The notes under the pieces: generated by a model
Databases searched by the model: none
Told to the model about the DNA's origin: nothing
What the model saw: the letters and a program-made list of their open reading frames with translations, nothing else
From: an uncultured Pseudohongiella sp.
GTDB taxonomy: Bacteria; Pseudomonadota; Gammaproteobacteria; Pseudomonadales; Pseudohongiellaceae
Assembly (NCBI GenBank): GCA_902591495.1
Contig: CACJAW010000019.1
Location: forward strand, 1 to 40,990
Reading direction: 5' to 3'
DNA length: 40,990 nt
Part shown: positions 32,130-40,308 of the stretch, one piece after another
Numbering within the stretch: the first letter of the stretch is position 1
Layout: every line of letters starts with the position of its first letter
Translations under genes and position numbers: made by a program

Positions 32130-32822
32130 TTAATTTTCGATACGTCCGACTTCAGCGATATCAAGAACGCTTCCGTCTTCCATTTCAATTTTCAATTCTC
32201 CAATCTCTTTATCCCAACTCACTGCTGCTATTGTTTGCTTATTCAGTAAAGGCAGCGTCGTTAGGTTTCCATCCCTATTTGCAACAAATTCAAATCTGTA
32301 CTGACCAGCAGGCATAACCTGGCCGTCTTGGTCTTGTCCGTTCCAAGTCAAATCTACGGGACCAGCTGGCATTTGGTTAAATAATTTTTTATAAATTAGT
32401 TCATCTGTAGTCGCATCATAAATACTGAAAGCACCAGAGTCCGCTGATTCTGGTAGGTCTGCTTTTGAGGTTACTTGCTCGCCGGCTTCTATAGTCACTA
32501 AGTTACTTAACCGTTCTATCTTTCGACCAATTAGGGTCGAACCAAGTAGAAACCTGGACGATTTCGAATCTGCAGCCATCGCATCCATTGATGTTCTAAC
32601 ACCTGTCATGGCCTCTAGTGAAGAAAACTGAGCCAACTGTGCGACAAAGGCCTCGTTCTCCATCGGATCAAGAGGATTTTGATTTTTAAGCTGGGTCGTA
32701 AAAAGTTTGAGAAATGCATCTCGATCAAGTTCCGCCTCTTCAGACAGAAGCTTCGCTTGCTGTTCCTCATACTGCTTGGTAGTTAGCAGGTTAGAAGGTA
32801 GTGGTGGTAGTTCATAAGCCAT
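32130..32822 (-). CDS. flgD: FlgD, hook cap protein
   Basis: A 230-aa scaffold for hook assembly. The N-terminal secretion region contains the invariant FLKLFTTQLKNQNPLDPMEN followed by EAFVAQLAQFSSLEAM. The C-terminal part has the FlgD Ig-like segment (AGPVDLTWNGQDQDGQVMPA, GQYRFEFVANRDG). Eighteen bp before flgE. Confidence 0.98.
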   Translation of the reverse strand: MAYELPPLPSNLLTTKQYEEQQAKLLSEEAELDRDAFLKLFTTQLKNQNPLDPMENEAFVAQLAQFSSLEAMTGVRTSMDAMAADSKSSRFLLGSTLIGRKIERLSNLVTIEAGEQVTSKADLPESADSGAFSIYDATTDELIYKKLFNQMPAGPVDLTWNGQDQDGQVMPAGQYRFEFVANRDGNLTTLPLLNKQTIAAVSWDKEIGELKIEMEDGSVLDIAEVGRIEN

Positions 32823-32858
32823 ATCAAATTCCTAAGTTCGCATGCTTGTCGGTTGTAA

Positions 32859-33284
32859 TTACGCGCTAATGATATCCAGCGTCCTGATCATCAAATCCTT
32901 GGCAGTCGTGATAACCTCGACGTTATTTTGATAGGCTCTCGATGCATCGAGCATATCGACGAGCTCCTCTATCTCACTTACGTTTGACGCAAAGACGTAT
33001 CCGTCTTCATTCGCTAAAGAGTTCCCAGGTTCATAAATCTGCTCTATAGGCTTTGTGTCTGTTACTATTCGATCAACTCGAACACCACCGGCTAAGTTTT
33101 CAAACCCCCCAGCAGTCTCACCTTGAAGAAGTGCTGCAAAAACAGGGCGCTGCGCCCTAAATGCCGTCTCTTCTGATCCCGATACAACACCAACATTCGC
33201 CAAGTTACTCGCCGTTGCATTCATACGAACCAACTGGGCATTAAGTCCTGTTCCACCTATAGTCATGATCCTTTCGAATGACAT
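32859..33284 (-). CDS. flgC: FlgC, proximal rod protein
   Basis: A 141-aa rod protein: GLNAQLVRMNATASNLANVG, FRAQRPVFAAL, PGNSLANEDGYVFASNVSEI and the C-terminal ASRAYQNNVEVITTAKDLMI. Normal size. It starts 3 bp after the flgB stop. Confidence 0.98.
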   Translation of the reverse strand: MSFERIMTIGGTGLNAQLVRMNATASNLANVGVVSGSEETAFRAQRPVFAALLQGETAGGFENLAGGVRVDRIVTDTKPIEQIYEPGNSLANEDGYVFASNVSEIEELVDMLDASRAYQNNVEVITTAKDLMIRTLDIISA

Positions 33285-33287
33285 GAA

Positions 33288-33707
33288 TTACTCTCCTCTG
33301 AATGCCTTTCTTAAACCTGTAATTTTTCCTTCCGCAAATTGCAAAGAAGCCTGATAATCAGCAACAGCACGACCATATCGCGCCTGTTCTACCCCAATTT
33401 CTACGGTATTGTTATCCAAACTGGGCGCCAACGGAACATAATAAGTGACACCAGACTCTATGTCGGACCATTCTGGACCGGAGAAATATCCAATATGCCT
33501 AGAGTCTGTTGTCGATATTGGGATATCCGTCTCAATCTTAGTCGGATCAAAAGACTTCCGAAGAAGGCTCGCAAAGTCCAAGTCCTTTGCTTTAAACCCG
33601 GGCGTAGAAGCGTTAGCTATGTTTCCTGAAATCAGCTCCAGCCTCTCGTTTTTGACAGTCAAGGCAGCTCGGTTAAAAGCAAAATAGTCATCTATCGATC
33701 TAGCCAT
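33288..33707 (-). CDS. flgB: FlgB, proximal rod protein
   Basis: A 139-aa rod protein: AALTVKNERLELISGNIANA, STPGFKAKDLDFASLL, DNNTVEIGVEQARYGRAVAD, then YQASLQFAEGKITGLRKAF. First gene of the long minus-strand operon, preceded by a sigma-54 promoter at 33798-33813. Confidence 0.97.
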   Translation of the reverse strand: MARSIDDYFAFNRAALTVKNERLELISGNIANASTPGFKAKDLDFASLLRKSFDPTKIETDIPISTTDSRHIGYFSGPEWSDIESGVTYYVPLAPSLDNNTVEIGVEQARYGRAVADYQASLQFAEGKITGLRKAFRGE

Positions 33708-33797
33708 ATTTTTTACCGGTCATTCTCGCTTCTGTTTGGACCAACTATTCTGAATCAAAGATCCAAGCTGATCGCTCTACTCTTTGAAATACTAGTG

Positions 33798-33813
33798 AGC
33801 ACAAAGCGTGCCA
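33798..33813 (-). promoter_or_regulatory. Sigma-54 promoter of the flgB operon
   Basis: Minus strand TGGCACG-CTTT-GTGCT, matching the RpoN consensus TGGCACG-N4-TTGCW at all but two positions with GG and GC correctly spaced. The start site would be about 80 bp before the flgB ATG. The remaining gap, 33814-34025, leads toward flgA and shows no other clear element. Confidence 0.8.
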
Positions 33814-34025
33814 AAATAAAAAAAATAGGGCATATATTTATAAATCCTTCACTTTAAAAGAGAAATTACGATATTAATTAAAGTGATGTGTCGTTAAATG
33901 TTTTGACGACACTATCCCTGGGATTTTTAAAGCGGCAGCAAAGTGGCTACAAAGCGGCAAACGTGGCAAGAACCCAAAAACGACGGCGTTGGTTAGATTC
34001 TCAATTTAGACTACAATCACAAGTC

Positions 34026-35129
34026 ATGAATATAAGAAACATTTTAAATTCTTTAAAATCTCGTAAATTAGAACAGACTGTTTTTTTTAGTCTAGTTTTT
34101 GCAATCCCTCATGGAATTGCCCAAACAAATTTTATAGATGAGGCACCAAAAGATAAGCTTGTTCGAACTATCAAAAGCTGGATTTCCGAAAAAGAAGGCT
34201 TAGACGTAAATAGTATCGAAGTGCAAGCCAACGATAGGCGCTTCATTGTTCCAGACTGTGATGAAAATTTTGACGTTTCTTTCGCTTTTGGAACCAAAAC
34301 CAATGTTCAAGTAGGTTGTAATAACAGAGACTGGCGCGCAGTCTTACGAGTCCAGATAACAAAGGAACATGAAACTCTTGTTTTTAATAGAGCGCTTAAT
34401 CAAGGAGATTTGGTTTCTCAAGACGATTTCAGACTGAGCATGGAGCCATCCATGATCCCCGGCAGCAATTTAATTAGTGCGACCGAAGCCGAGGGAAGGC
34501 TACTAAAAATTGATGTTGAAGAAGGACAAGCTGTAAAGCCCGGTCAATTTGATGAGACTTCAACGATATTTGTTACAAATAGGGAGATTAAGGAAGGAGA
34601 AAAATTAGAAAGATCAATGATCGAGGAGCGGAATGTCTCGGCTTCCGAAACATTATTTGAACAACGCTTTGACTTGTCGGTCGCTATGACAGCAACTGTC
34701 ACAAGAAATCTCAAGTCTGGCAGCATCCTCACTAAAAGAGACTTCGCTATTACTTCTAAAGCTATGGTCATAACTGAACTCATCGAGCGAGGAAATCTGA
34801 TAGATACTACTAATTCAGAAGTAAAACAAATCCTGGCCAAGATACCAACCGATGCTATTAGTGATCGCTCCCAGGTTCAAAGAGCCAGCGCAAAGAGAAG
34901 ATTAAATCCAGGAGAAGTACTTCGCTTTTCAGATATAGCCATGATGCCGCATGTGATTGCCAATACAACAACCACATTAGAGCTAAATAAAACGAACTTC
35001 AACCTAACAATGGAAGTACTCGCCATTGAGGATGGATTCATTGGCGATAGAATAAGGGTTCGAAATAGAGAATCAGGCGAGGTTATCTTCGCCACAGTCA
35101 AAGACGTTGGCTTGGTGGAGCTTCGGTAG
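34026..35129 (+). CDS. flgA: FlgA, P-ring assembly chaperone with several SAF-type segments
   Basis: A 367-aa protein from ATG 34026, chosen because a signal peptide follows (LEQTVFFSLVFAIPHGIAQT); the frame is open upstream to a GTG at 33888, but that part (KRQQSGYKAANVARTQKRRR) is basic and not export-like. No good ribosome-binding site is seen for the ATG. FlgA normally has about 220-240 aa. Here three SAF-like stretches can be read: ALNQGDLVSQDDF, EIKEGEKLERSMIE and NLKSGSILTKRDF, plus a late RRLNPGEVLRFSDIAMMPHV and the FlgA ending GDRIRVRNRESGEVIFATVK. FlgA keeps FlgI ready for P-ring assembly in the periplasm. Divergent from flgB, as in Vibrio and Salmonella. Confidence 0.9.
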   Translation: MNIRNILNSLKSRKLEQTVFFSLVFAIPHGIAQTNFIDEAPKDKLVRTIKSWISEKEGLDVNSIEVQANDRRFIVPDCDENFDVSFAFGTKTNVQVGCNNRDWRAVLRVQITKEHETLVFNRALNQGDLVSQDDFRLSMEPSMIPGSNLISATEAEGRLLKIDVEEGQAVKPGQFDETSTIFVTNREIKEGEKLERSMIEERNVSASETLFEQRFDLSVAMTATVTRNLKSGSILTKRDFAITSKAMVITELIERGNLIDTTNSEVKQILAKIPTDAISDRSQVQRASAKRRLNPGEVLRFSDIAMMPHVIANTTTTLELNKTNFNLTMEVLAIEDGFIGDRIRVRNRESGEVIFATVKDVGLVELR

Positions 35130-35206
35130 TTTGATAGCGGGCTCTTTTGAACGAGTTGAATCTAGTTCACTAAAAAAATCTACTGAATTTCTTACGGCTT
35201 TGAAAA

Positions 35207-35233
35207 TAAAGTTTATAAATCTACTGTCGATTA
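35207..35233 (+). promoter_or_regulatory. Sigma-28 promoter of flgM
   Basis: TAAA (35207-35210), exactly 15 bp, GTCGATTA (35226-35233). About 66 bp before the flgM ATG. A FliA-dependent flgM promoter provides feedback on FliA, known in Salmonella and Vibrio. Confidence 0.72.
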
Positions 35234-35299
35234 GGATTATGACGGTGCATTCAGGTATAGAAGAGTACATCAAGGTACAACATATAGTAGGAAAAAATT

Positions 35300-35596
35300 A
35301 TGACAGACACTATATCAGGAACAACAAATCAAAGGTCTGCGAGTATTTCTCCAAAGAAAGCCATCAGCACGGAGAAGCAGCATTCTTCTACATCTACTGA
35401 AAGTGATCTTGCGGTAGCTACAAAAACTTCGGATAGCTCTGTTGAATTATCGGCCAAACTCAAAGATGAGATAGCATCAGTCGGTTTCGATAGTAATAAA
35501 GTCGATCAAATTAAACAGTCCATTGAACAAGGTAATTATCCCCTAGACGATAGAAAAATAGCCGATAGTTTTATACCCCTTGAAAAGTTACTTTAG
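35300..35596 (+). CDS. flgM: FlgM, anti-sigma-28 factor
   Basis: A 98-aa protein with a Ser/Thr-rich disordered first half and the conserved C-terminal sigma-28-binding region (VELSAKLKDEIASVGFDSNK, VDQIKQSIEQGNYPLDDRKI, ADSFIPLEKLL). FlgM holds FliA inactive until the hook is finished and FlgM is exported. Ribosome-binding site AGGA precedes the ATG. Ordered flgA-flgM-flgN, as in most gammaproteobacteria. Confidence 0.95.
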   Translation: MTDTISGTTNQRSASISPKKAISTEKQHSSTSTESDLAVATKTSDSSVELSAKLKDEIASVGFDSNKVDQIKQSIEQGNYPLDDRKIADSFIPLEKLL

Positions 35597-35706
35597 TAAT
35601 AATTTTAGTTTTACTAATAGAGACCTCTGGGAATAGCCCTTCACTTCCTCTACACTGCTCCTAAGAATTTATTGAATTAAATCGTGCTTATTAAAGGAGC
35701 TGGCCA

Positions 35707-36084
35707 GTGACCGAACAAAACCTACCCTCGTTTGAATTAGAAGCGCTGCACACGCTGCTTGAACAGGAATTCGAGTTTCTTAAAAAGCAAGATTTCAAAT
35801 CGTTCGAGGAACTTCAATACAAAAAGCAAGATTTGTTAAATTTACTCGTAGATGAAATAAGTAGCAAAGACCCTGAAATAACACCCGAAGCTATTCAAGA
35901 ATTGATTAAAGAAAATCAAGAGTTATCTAACAAGCTGGTTGAATGTCAGAATCTCCAAAAAAGGAACGAATCTCTCATCAACCAAAAGCTCAGTACAATC
36001 CAGGAAGCTCTTTCTTCACTTGGTTATCAAGACATGATGAAAAATAAAGATACTTATGAACATCTAAACAAGAAATCTAAATGA
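35707..36084 (+). CDS. flgN: FlgN, chaperone for FlgK and FlgL
   Basis: A 125-aa, strongly helical protein (LEALHTLLEQEFEFLKKQDF, SFEELQYKKQDLLNLLVDEI, then ELSNKLVECQNLQKRNESLI), the form and location expected of FlgN just after flgM. Start is GTG at 35707 with AAAGGAG 7 nt upstream. FlgN sequences diverge widely, so the call rests on coiled-coil pattern, size and context. Confidence 0.85.
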   Translation: MTEQNLPSFELEALHTLLEQEFEFLKKQDFKSFEELQYKKQDLLNLLVDEISSKDPEITPEAIQELIKENQELSNKLVECQNLQKRNESLINQKLSTIQEALSSLGYQDMMKNKDTYEHLNKKSK

Positions 36085-36227
36085 GCGCTCGCAAAGAGTT
36101 ACACCACCCAATAAAAATGATCCTATCAATCATTCAAGCGGAGCTCCAAAGAACGTAGAGGAGTCATAAGTCGAAAATTTTCTGTGCCCCAGGTTTTTGG
36201 CTCAAAACCGTTAGTTACAGTTACCAC

Positions 36228-36377
36228 TTAAATCCCTTTTTGACACCAAAATTGGTACTTGCTCGCGATTAAATCTGGATCATCCTTTTTAAGGAAGTCC
36301 CACCTTTCTAGGTCATATAGATCTTTGGGATGCTCATACTTGAGCTTAAATTCTTGGATTACTCTTTCATTAATAAA
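36228..36377 (-). pseudogene. Small broken reading frame between flgN and flhX
   Basis: On the minus strand, codons from 36377 to the TAA at 36228 read INERVIQEFKLKYEHPKDLY, then DLERWDFLKKDDPDLIASKY and QFWCQKGI, a protein-like composition in an otherwise gene-free gap (36085-36450). It has no proper start. In the neighbouring frame an ATG at 36368-36370 gives MKE and then a stop; one extra base there would join MKE to RVIQEF. So this looks like a short gene with a one-base loss, a gene using a rare ATT start, or a remnant of a longer gene. No family recognised. The rest of the gap shows nothing notable. Confidence 0.4.
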
Positions 36378-36450
36378 TCACAAAAAGACAAATCCAAATT
36401 AGTCAAGATTCTCTGCTTCTCGATTATCAATATTGAAAGGTTCAATAGCT

Positions 36451-36720
36451 CTATGGTTTTTTACCCCGAAGCCAGTATGACCAAGATAGAACGATAGCTA
36501 CGGATTCAAATAGCACTTGCGGTACTTCTGATCCTATGGTTACTTTTTGGAGATAACTGGATAACTCTTGCTCCTCAATAATTGGAATATCAGACTCTTT
36601 ACCAGCCTCAACAATTAAATCCGCACGATCACCCTTTCCTTTCGCAACCAAGGTAGGTGCACCAACCCCACTATAAGTCAGAGCCGCAGCGCGTTTACTA
36701 TATTTTGGCTCGTTACTCAT
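36451..36720 (-). CDS. flhX: FlhX, FlhB C-terminal-domain homologue
   Basis: An 89-aa protein like the cytoplasmic domain of the export-gate protein FlhB but without the membrane part: KRAAALTYSGVGAPTLVAKG, then KGDRADLIVEAGKESDIPII, EEQELSSYLQKVTIGSEVPQ and VLFESVAIVLSWSYWL. FlhB has an autocleaved NPTH motif before this region; here the protein begins after that point, as in known FlhX proteins that can stand in for the cleaved FlhB C-terminus. It overlaps the FliK-like gene by 4 bp (ATGA), so they are translationally coupled. FliK and FlhB interact in the switch of export specificity, so the pairing makes sense. Confidence 0.92.
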   Translation of the reverse strand: MSNEPKYSKRAAALTYSGVGAPTLVAKGKGDRADLIVEAGKESDIPIIEEQELSSYLQKVTIGSEVPQVLFESVAIVLSWSYWLRGKKP

Positions 36721-37826
36721 ATTGATAAGTCCAAATTACCACTATCCTTTAACAGCTCTTTCCTCTCCTCGGACGCTATTTTGCCCTCACTAATCTTACA
36801 CCTTGTGAGCTCAAGACCAGCGGACGAAAATAGTTTTTTCAGATGCGCCAAGTTACGCTTAGCAAGATCAGTGGTTTTAGGGCTAGTGAAAGTAATTTCT
36901 GCGCTCAACTCCCTCTGTCGATGCAGGTAAATGCGTGCCCAAAAATCATCTCCCTGTTGCAGACTACACTTGACCTCAACAGACCAACTATATTTGCCCT
37001 CTTTCTTAGGATTGACGCTTTGGCCATTGATGAAAATTTCAGTGGGCAAAAAATCTGAAAACAGCATAACAAATCTTATTCCAATTTCTTGTCGTTCTTT
37101 TTTCAGGAAATATTCAATAGCATTCGCTTCGAGATAATCAACTAGTGCCTTTAATTGATCTGACGTTAAACCCACATCTGACGTTTCTGTAATTTCTTTA
37201 AGGTTTTTCAATACGTCAGAGAATGCACTCTGAAGTGTTATTGTATTCGATACGCTTTCTTTACTCGTAATATCATAATTATAACCGTTACTCTTCAGTT
37301 GCTTTTTAATTGTTGACTGATCTAATTTTTTGATCGATCCAAGAAACGGGGTAACTAAAGCTGCAGAAATTGGATTTAGGTTACGAAGCCACTCGACTGC
37401 TGTGTTGATTTGTGGCGCAGTTATATTTTTTATTGTTTCGAAATTCGGGTTGGATAATAAGGCCATCAACCACTTGGGATGAAGACCAAAACTTTTTGGA
37501 GATTCAAGTGACCGAATCCTCGCTGGTGGATTTTCATCAAGTGTTATCGAGGCTTTGGATGAACCCGATCTGCCGTGATCAAGATCAACTTTTAACTCAA
37601 TAATTCTTCCTTTCCACTGCTCCAGCTGGGCACGAATTTGTTGTTGAACATTGCCAGTAGAAATCTCAACAAAATCTCCATCCTCAGAGACAATACCTCT
37701 TATGATTTGATCTGATGTTAAATTGAGCTCTCTTGCTTTAATCGGGGACAGTCTAAGTATCCCAAGCGTTGGTTGATCCGGCACAGGAACCCTAAGATAC
37801 TTACTTATATTCTCTGGACCATTCAA
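36717..37826 (-). CDS. FliK-like protein with C-terminal hook-length-control domain
   Basis: A 369-aa protein. The last 130 residues resemble the FliK C-terminal domain (SWSVEVKCSLQQGDDFWARI, then YLHRQRELSAEITFTSPKTT, LAKRNLAHLKKLFSSAGLEL). The N-terminal part is not Pro/Gln-rich like a classic FliK ruler but contains RVPVPDQPTLGILRLSPIKA and helical segments. It overlaps flhX by 4 bp. Start is TTG at 37826 with no clear ribosome-binding site, and no ATG exists in frame up to the LysM gene, so the start is uncertain. Probably a second FliK-type protein acting with FlhX rather than the main hook ruler. Confidence 0.78.
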   Translation of the reverse strand: MNGPENISKYLRVPVPDQPTLGILRLSPIKARELNLTSDQIIRGIVSEDGDFVEISTGNVQQQIRAQLEQWKGRIIELKVDLDHGRSGSSKASITLDENPPARIRSLESPKSFGLHPKWLMALLSNPNFETIKNITAPQINTAVEWLRNLNPISAALVTPFLGSIKKLDQSTIKKQLKSNGYNYDITSKESVSNTITLQSAFSDVLKNLKEITETSDVGLTSDQLKALVDYLEANAIEYFLKKERQEIGIRFVMLFSDFLPTEIFINGQSVNPKKEGKYSWSVEVKCSLQQGDDFWARIYLHRQRELSAEITFTSPKTTDLAKRNLAHLKKLFSSAGLELTRCKISEGKIASEERKELLKDSGNLDLSI

Positions 37827-37865
37827 AGTTTTACTGTCAAATAAGAGATTGGAAAAATACTTTCT

Positions 37866-38303
37866 TTAGGGAAAATGTACCCAATTTTCTCTCGATTGAT
37901 TAGCGCTCCTCATAGTTGGCGAATTCATATCAAAAAGGAGTTCAAGTATATCTCCCGCATCAGGCACTCTGAGCCTAACCCCTGCAAGCATATAGTTAGG
38001 ATTGCCGTTTCTGAAACTGTTCGGGTTAGCCTGGACAAACGCATCACGCAAAATTCTGTTTCTGATAGGAGTCTCGCCAATGAGCTTCATAATTATTTCA
38101 TCAAGAGTATCTCCAGACTGGACGATATAAAATCCACTTCGATTTAACGAACTCTCATCCATTACTTCCAAGTAGCCATCAAGATCATAATCTTGCAATA
38201 AAATATCCAGCGCCCTATCTATCTCGTCTGACGCTCCGAGACTTATACCAGACACCAGCGACAAAACTAAACAAGCCCAAATTCGGTTATAGACACTCAT
38301 CAT
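37866..38303 (-). CDS. Exported LysM-domain protein in the flgP-flgT operon
   Basis: A 145-aa protein with a signal peptide (IWACLVLSLVSGISLGASDE) and a LysM-like domain resembling the FimV N-terminal type: SGFYIVQSGDTLDEIIMKLI, LRDAFVQANPNSFRNGNPNY, MLAGVRLRVPDAGDIL. It would sit in the periplasm and bind peptidoglycan. GGAGTG precedes the ATG. Its place after flgT suggests work on the P-, H- or T-ring region near the cell wall. I know no named homologue. Confidence 0.75.
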   Translation of the reverse strand: MMSVYNRIWACLVLSLVSGISLGASDEIDRALDILLQDYDLDGYLEVMDESSLNRSGFYIVQSGDTLDEIIMKLIGETPIRNRILRDAFVQANPNSFRNGNPNYMLAGVRLRVPDAGDILELLFDMNSPTMRSANQSRENWVHFP

Positions 38304-38318
38304 GTAATCACTCCATTT

Positions 38319-39608
38319 TTAAAAAGGAACTGCATTCAACGAATACAAATCCTGGCGGGAACCTTCGACTAATCTAAGCACAGAGCTGTATTCCGATATT
38401 AAGGTGACTTCAGCTATCGCTAAATTTTCTAATTGAGTGGAAGAAACGGGGTTTATCCCCGTTGTAAAGTCAGATTCGCTCAAAAGAAAGCGGTCACCCA
38501 TGCTGACACCGGCTAAAAGTCCTTGATTCAACCTAATTCCACCATTTGATGATGTTCCAGAGTCATAAGTCCTCAACAGTTCGACTTCACAATTAATCTG
38601 GTTGGCCGCTTGCTCCAGGCTAGATTTGAAAGCTTGGCTGATGGCAGACAGGTCCCGGGCGCTTGCTGGAGCTTCATCGGAAGACAAGTTTTCTTCGTAA
38701 ATAGAAGGAATCAAGAGCCTTAACCCTTCTATAAAAGGCTCTCGCAAACTTATAGCATTACTATCCTGATCATACCTGAGGCTAAGTAAATTCTGGGTGA
38801 TAACTCGTTCAGATGAACCTAAAATATCGTTTTCGACAACAGATATAATCAAGTCAAAATCAAAAGATGATTTTGAAACTTCTTCACGCTTCTGATAAGG
38901 CTCCAATGGACGTTTGAAGCCATTTTTGACAAACTTTTGTATGCTTCTAGAACCAGCTACCCCTCTTTTGTAAAAGTCTTTTGCCGAATATCTAATGGCA
39001 CTCAAGTCAACGACTGCTAAACGTATGACGTAATTTGAATTTCTGGCATCGGCAAAATTTGATCTTGGAGATAATTCAGCGTAATACCTATGCCTCTCCA
39101 AAAAGCCTCGATTGTTGACAGGTAGCACATAGTAATTTGGATTTTCAGCAACTGCGGAAGTAACAGACATTTCAATTTCTGATCTAAACCCATCGATTGT
39201 CTTTAAAAATTTTGGATCAAATCCATTACCTACTATTAGTCCCTTCGTATCTATGCTTATTGCTTTTCGATACTTATGAGGTGCCAATTCTTGACAGCTT
39301 TGATTTACGTTAAATGCCGTGTCAGAGAATAAAACCCGCGCGTCATATGGATCGTCTTCGAAGTATTGAGTCATCCTAACTCCACGCAATGTAGCGCCAC
39401 TGCGATAGAATGATGACTCGACAAGTTCACCATCTTCATCAACATAAGCGCTTGAGACTACTGAAACCCCTTTTTCAAGCGCTGCATCTGCCAACGCCTG
39501 TCGGACAAGCGAAAGCTCGCTTTGTGCGCTCTCAGCTGAAAGTCCACACTGACCGAATACAAGCAAAGCAACAATATGGGTAATACCATGTCTCATAAGT
39601 GACACCAA
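38319..39608 (-). CDS. flgT: FlgT-like flagellar H-ring protein
   Basis: A 429-aa periplasmic protein. Signal peptide THIVALLVFGQCGLSAES, then an N-terminal domain (LVRQALADAALEKGVSVVSS, GELVESSFYRSG), a middle domain and a C-terminal domain with RLNQGLLAGVSMGDRFLLSE and LAIAEVTLISEYSSVLRLVE. This matches the FlgT three-domain design from Vibrio, where it builds the H ring around the L/P rings and helps place MotX/MotY or stators for high-speed Na+ motors. Located 6 bp after the flgP stop. Confidence 0.85.
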   Translation of the reverse strand: MVSLMRHGITHIVALLVFGQCGLSAESAQSELSLVRQALADAALEKGVSVVSSAYVDEDGELVESSFYRSGATLRGVRMTQYFEDDPYDARVLFSDTAFNVNQSCQELAPHKYRKAISIDTKGLIVGNGFDPKFLKTIDGFRSEIEMSVTSAVAENPNYYVLPVNNRGFLERHRYYAELSPRSNFADARNSNYVIRLAVVDLSAIRYSAKDFYKRGVAGSRSIQKFVKNGFKRPLEPYQKREEVSKSSFDFDLIISVVENDILGSSERVITQNLLSLRYDQDSNAISLREPFIEGLRLLIPSIYEENLSSDEAPASARDLSAISQAFKSSLEQAANQINCEVELLRTYDSGTSSNGGIRLNQGLLAGVSMGDRFLLSESDFTTGINPVSSTQLENLAIAEVTLISEYSSVLRLVEGSRQDLYSLNAVPF

Positions 39609-39614
39609 TATGAT

Positions 39615-40097
39615 TTAGTTATTCGAAACTAGCCTCATGTATAGCAGTCTTAAATCATTGACCGTGGCTCTTGGCAAGCCCAGAGTAACCGCATAGGTAT
39701 CATTAGAAATCGGTTCAATTTTCACTAACTCTGCACCGTAAATGACGCCCTCGACTCTAGCTCTGTAGACATCGTCCTGTATCGTCAAATCAGAGATAGT
39801 CGTGTTGGAATCTATATATGTGCCGTAAACGACTTCAGCTAATTGCCGAAAAGCATCTAATCTTGCAGCTTTTATTGCCATTAATCGTTGCTGCGGCTCA
39901 CTACCTGAATGAGACTGAATTACAGAGTATCCTGTCGCTTCAATTACACCACCTTGAGCTAAAGCCCCTATGCCGTTGAACTCGTCTTCGTAGGGGATGT
40001 ACCAGTTACAGCCAGATAAAACCAACAAAAATCCAGCAAAAAGCGCCAATTTATTGGTTTCTATAAAAATTCGTTTTTGATAATTGTCACTAAACAT
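39615..40097 (-). CDS. flgP: FlgP-like outer-membrane lipoprotein (LPP20 family)
   Basis: A 160-aa lipoprotein with lipobox LVLSGC at about residue 30, then GGVIEATGYSVIQSHSGSEP, QQRLMAIKAARLDAFRQLAE and VVYGTYIDSNTTISDLTI, the LPP20/FlgP core. FlgP forms a basal disk or ring at the outer membrane in Vibrio and Campylobacter and is needed for motility. FlgO, its usual partner, was not found in this window. It heads the minus-strand flgP-flgT-LysM-fliK-flhX group and has a sigma-28 promoter at 40159-40185. Confidence 0.9.
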   Translation of the reverse strand: MFSDNYQKRIFIETNKLALFAGFLLVLSGCNWYIPYEDEFNGIGALAQGGVIEATGYSVIQSHSGSEPQQRLMAIKAARLDAFRQLAEVVYGTYIDSNTTISDLTIQDDVYRARVEGVIYGAELVKIEPISNDTYAVTLGLPRATVNDLRLLYMRLVSNN

Positions 40098-40158
40098 ATT
40101 TGTTTTCTCTGTATTATCTCTAAATTCATGTGTCTTAATATTCGCCTATTCAAAGCGC

Positions 40159-40185
40159 CAATCGACAGTTTGTCCACCTTCTTTA
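40159..40185 (-). promoter_or_regulatory. Sigma-28 promoter of flgP
   Basis: Minus strand TAAA (40182-40185), 15 bp, GTCGATTG (40159-40166), identical in both boxes to the promoter of flagellin copy 1. About 62 bp before the flgP ATG. It is divergent to the flhA sigma-54 promoter only 30 bp away. Confidence 0.75.
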
Positions 40186-40214
40186 CCAGCTAAATGCGTA
40201 GAAGCTAATTATCC

Positions 40215-40230
40215 TGGCACGTAGATTGCT
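40215..40230 (+). promoter_or_regulatory. Sigma-54 promoter of flhA
   Basis: TGGCACG-TAGA-TTGCT on the plus strand, a full match to the RpoN consensus. The start site would be about 65-70 bp before the flhA ATG at 40309. Confidence 0.85.
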
Positions 40231-40308
40231 TTTATTAATTTTAATAAAAAGTTGATACCAAAATTATTTTTAAAATTATCTATAACTAATTGATATATCA
40301 GGGGTAAT

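Noticed and set aside
33888..34025. GTG-started N-terminal extension of FlgA
   Set aside because: It would place a basic 46-residue stretch before the signal peptide; start at ATG 34026 gives a normal export signal.
35107..35400. Plus-strand open frame spanning flgA end and flgM start
   Set aside because: It overlaps both real genes in another frame and covers the flgM promoter; no family features.
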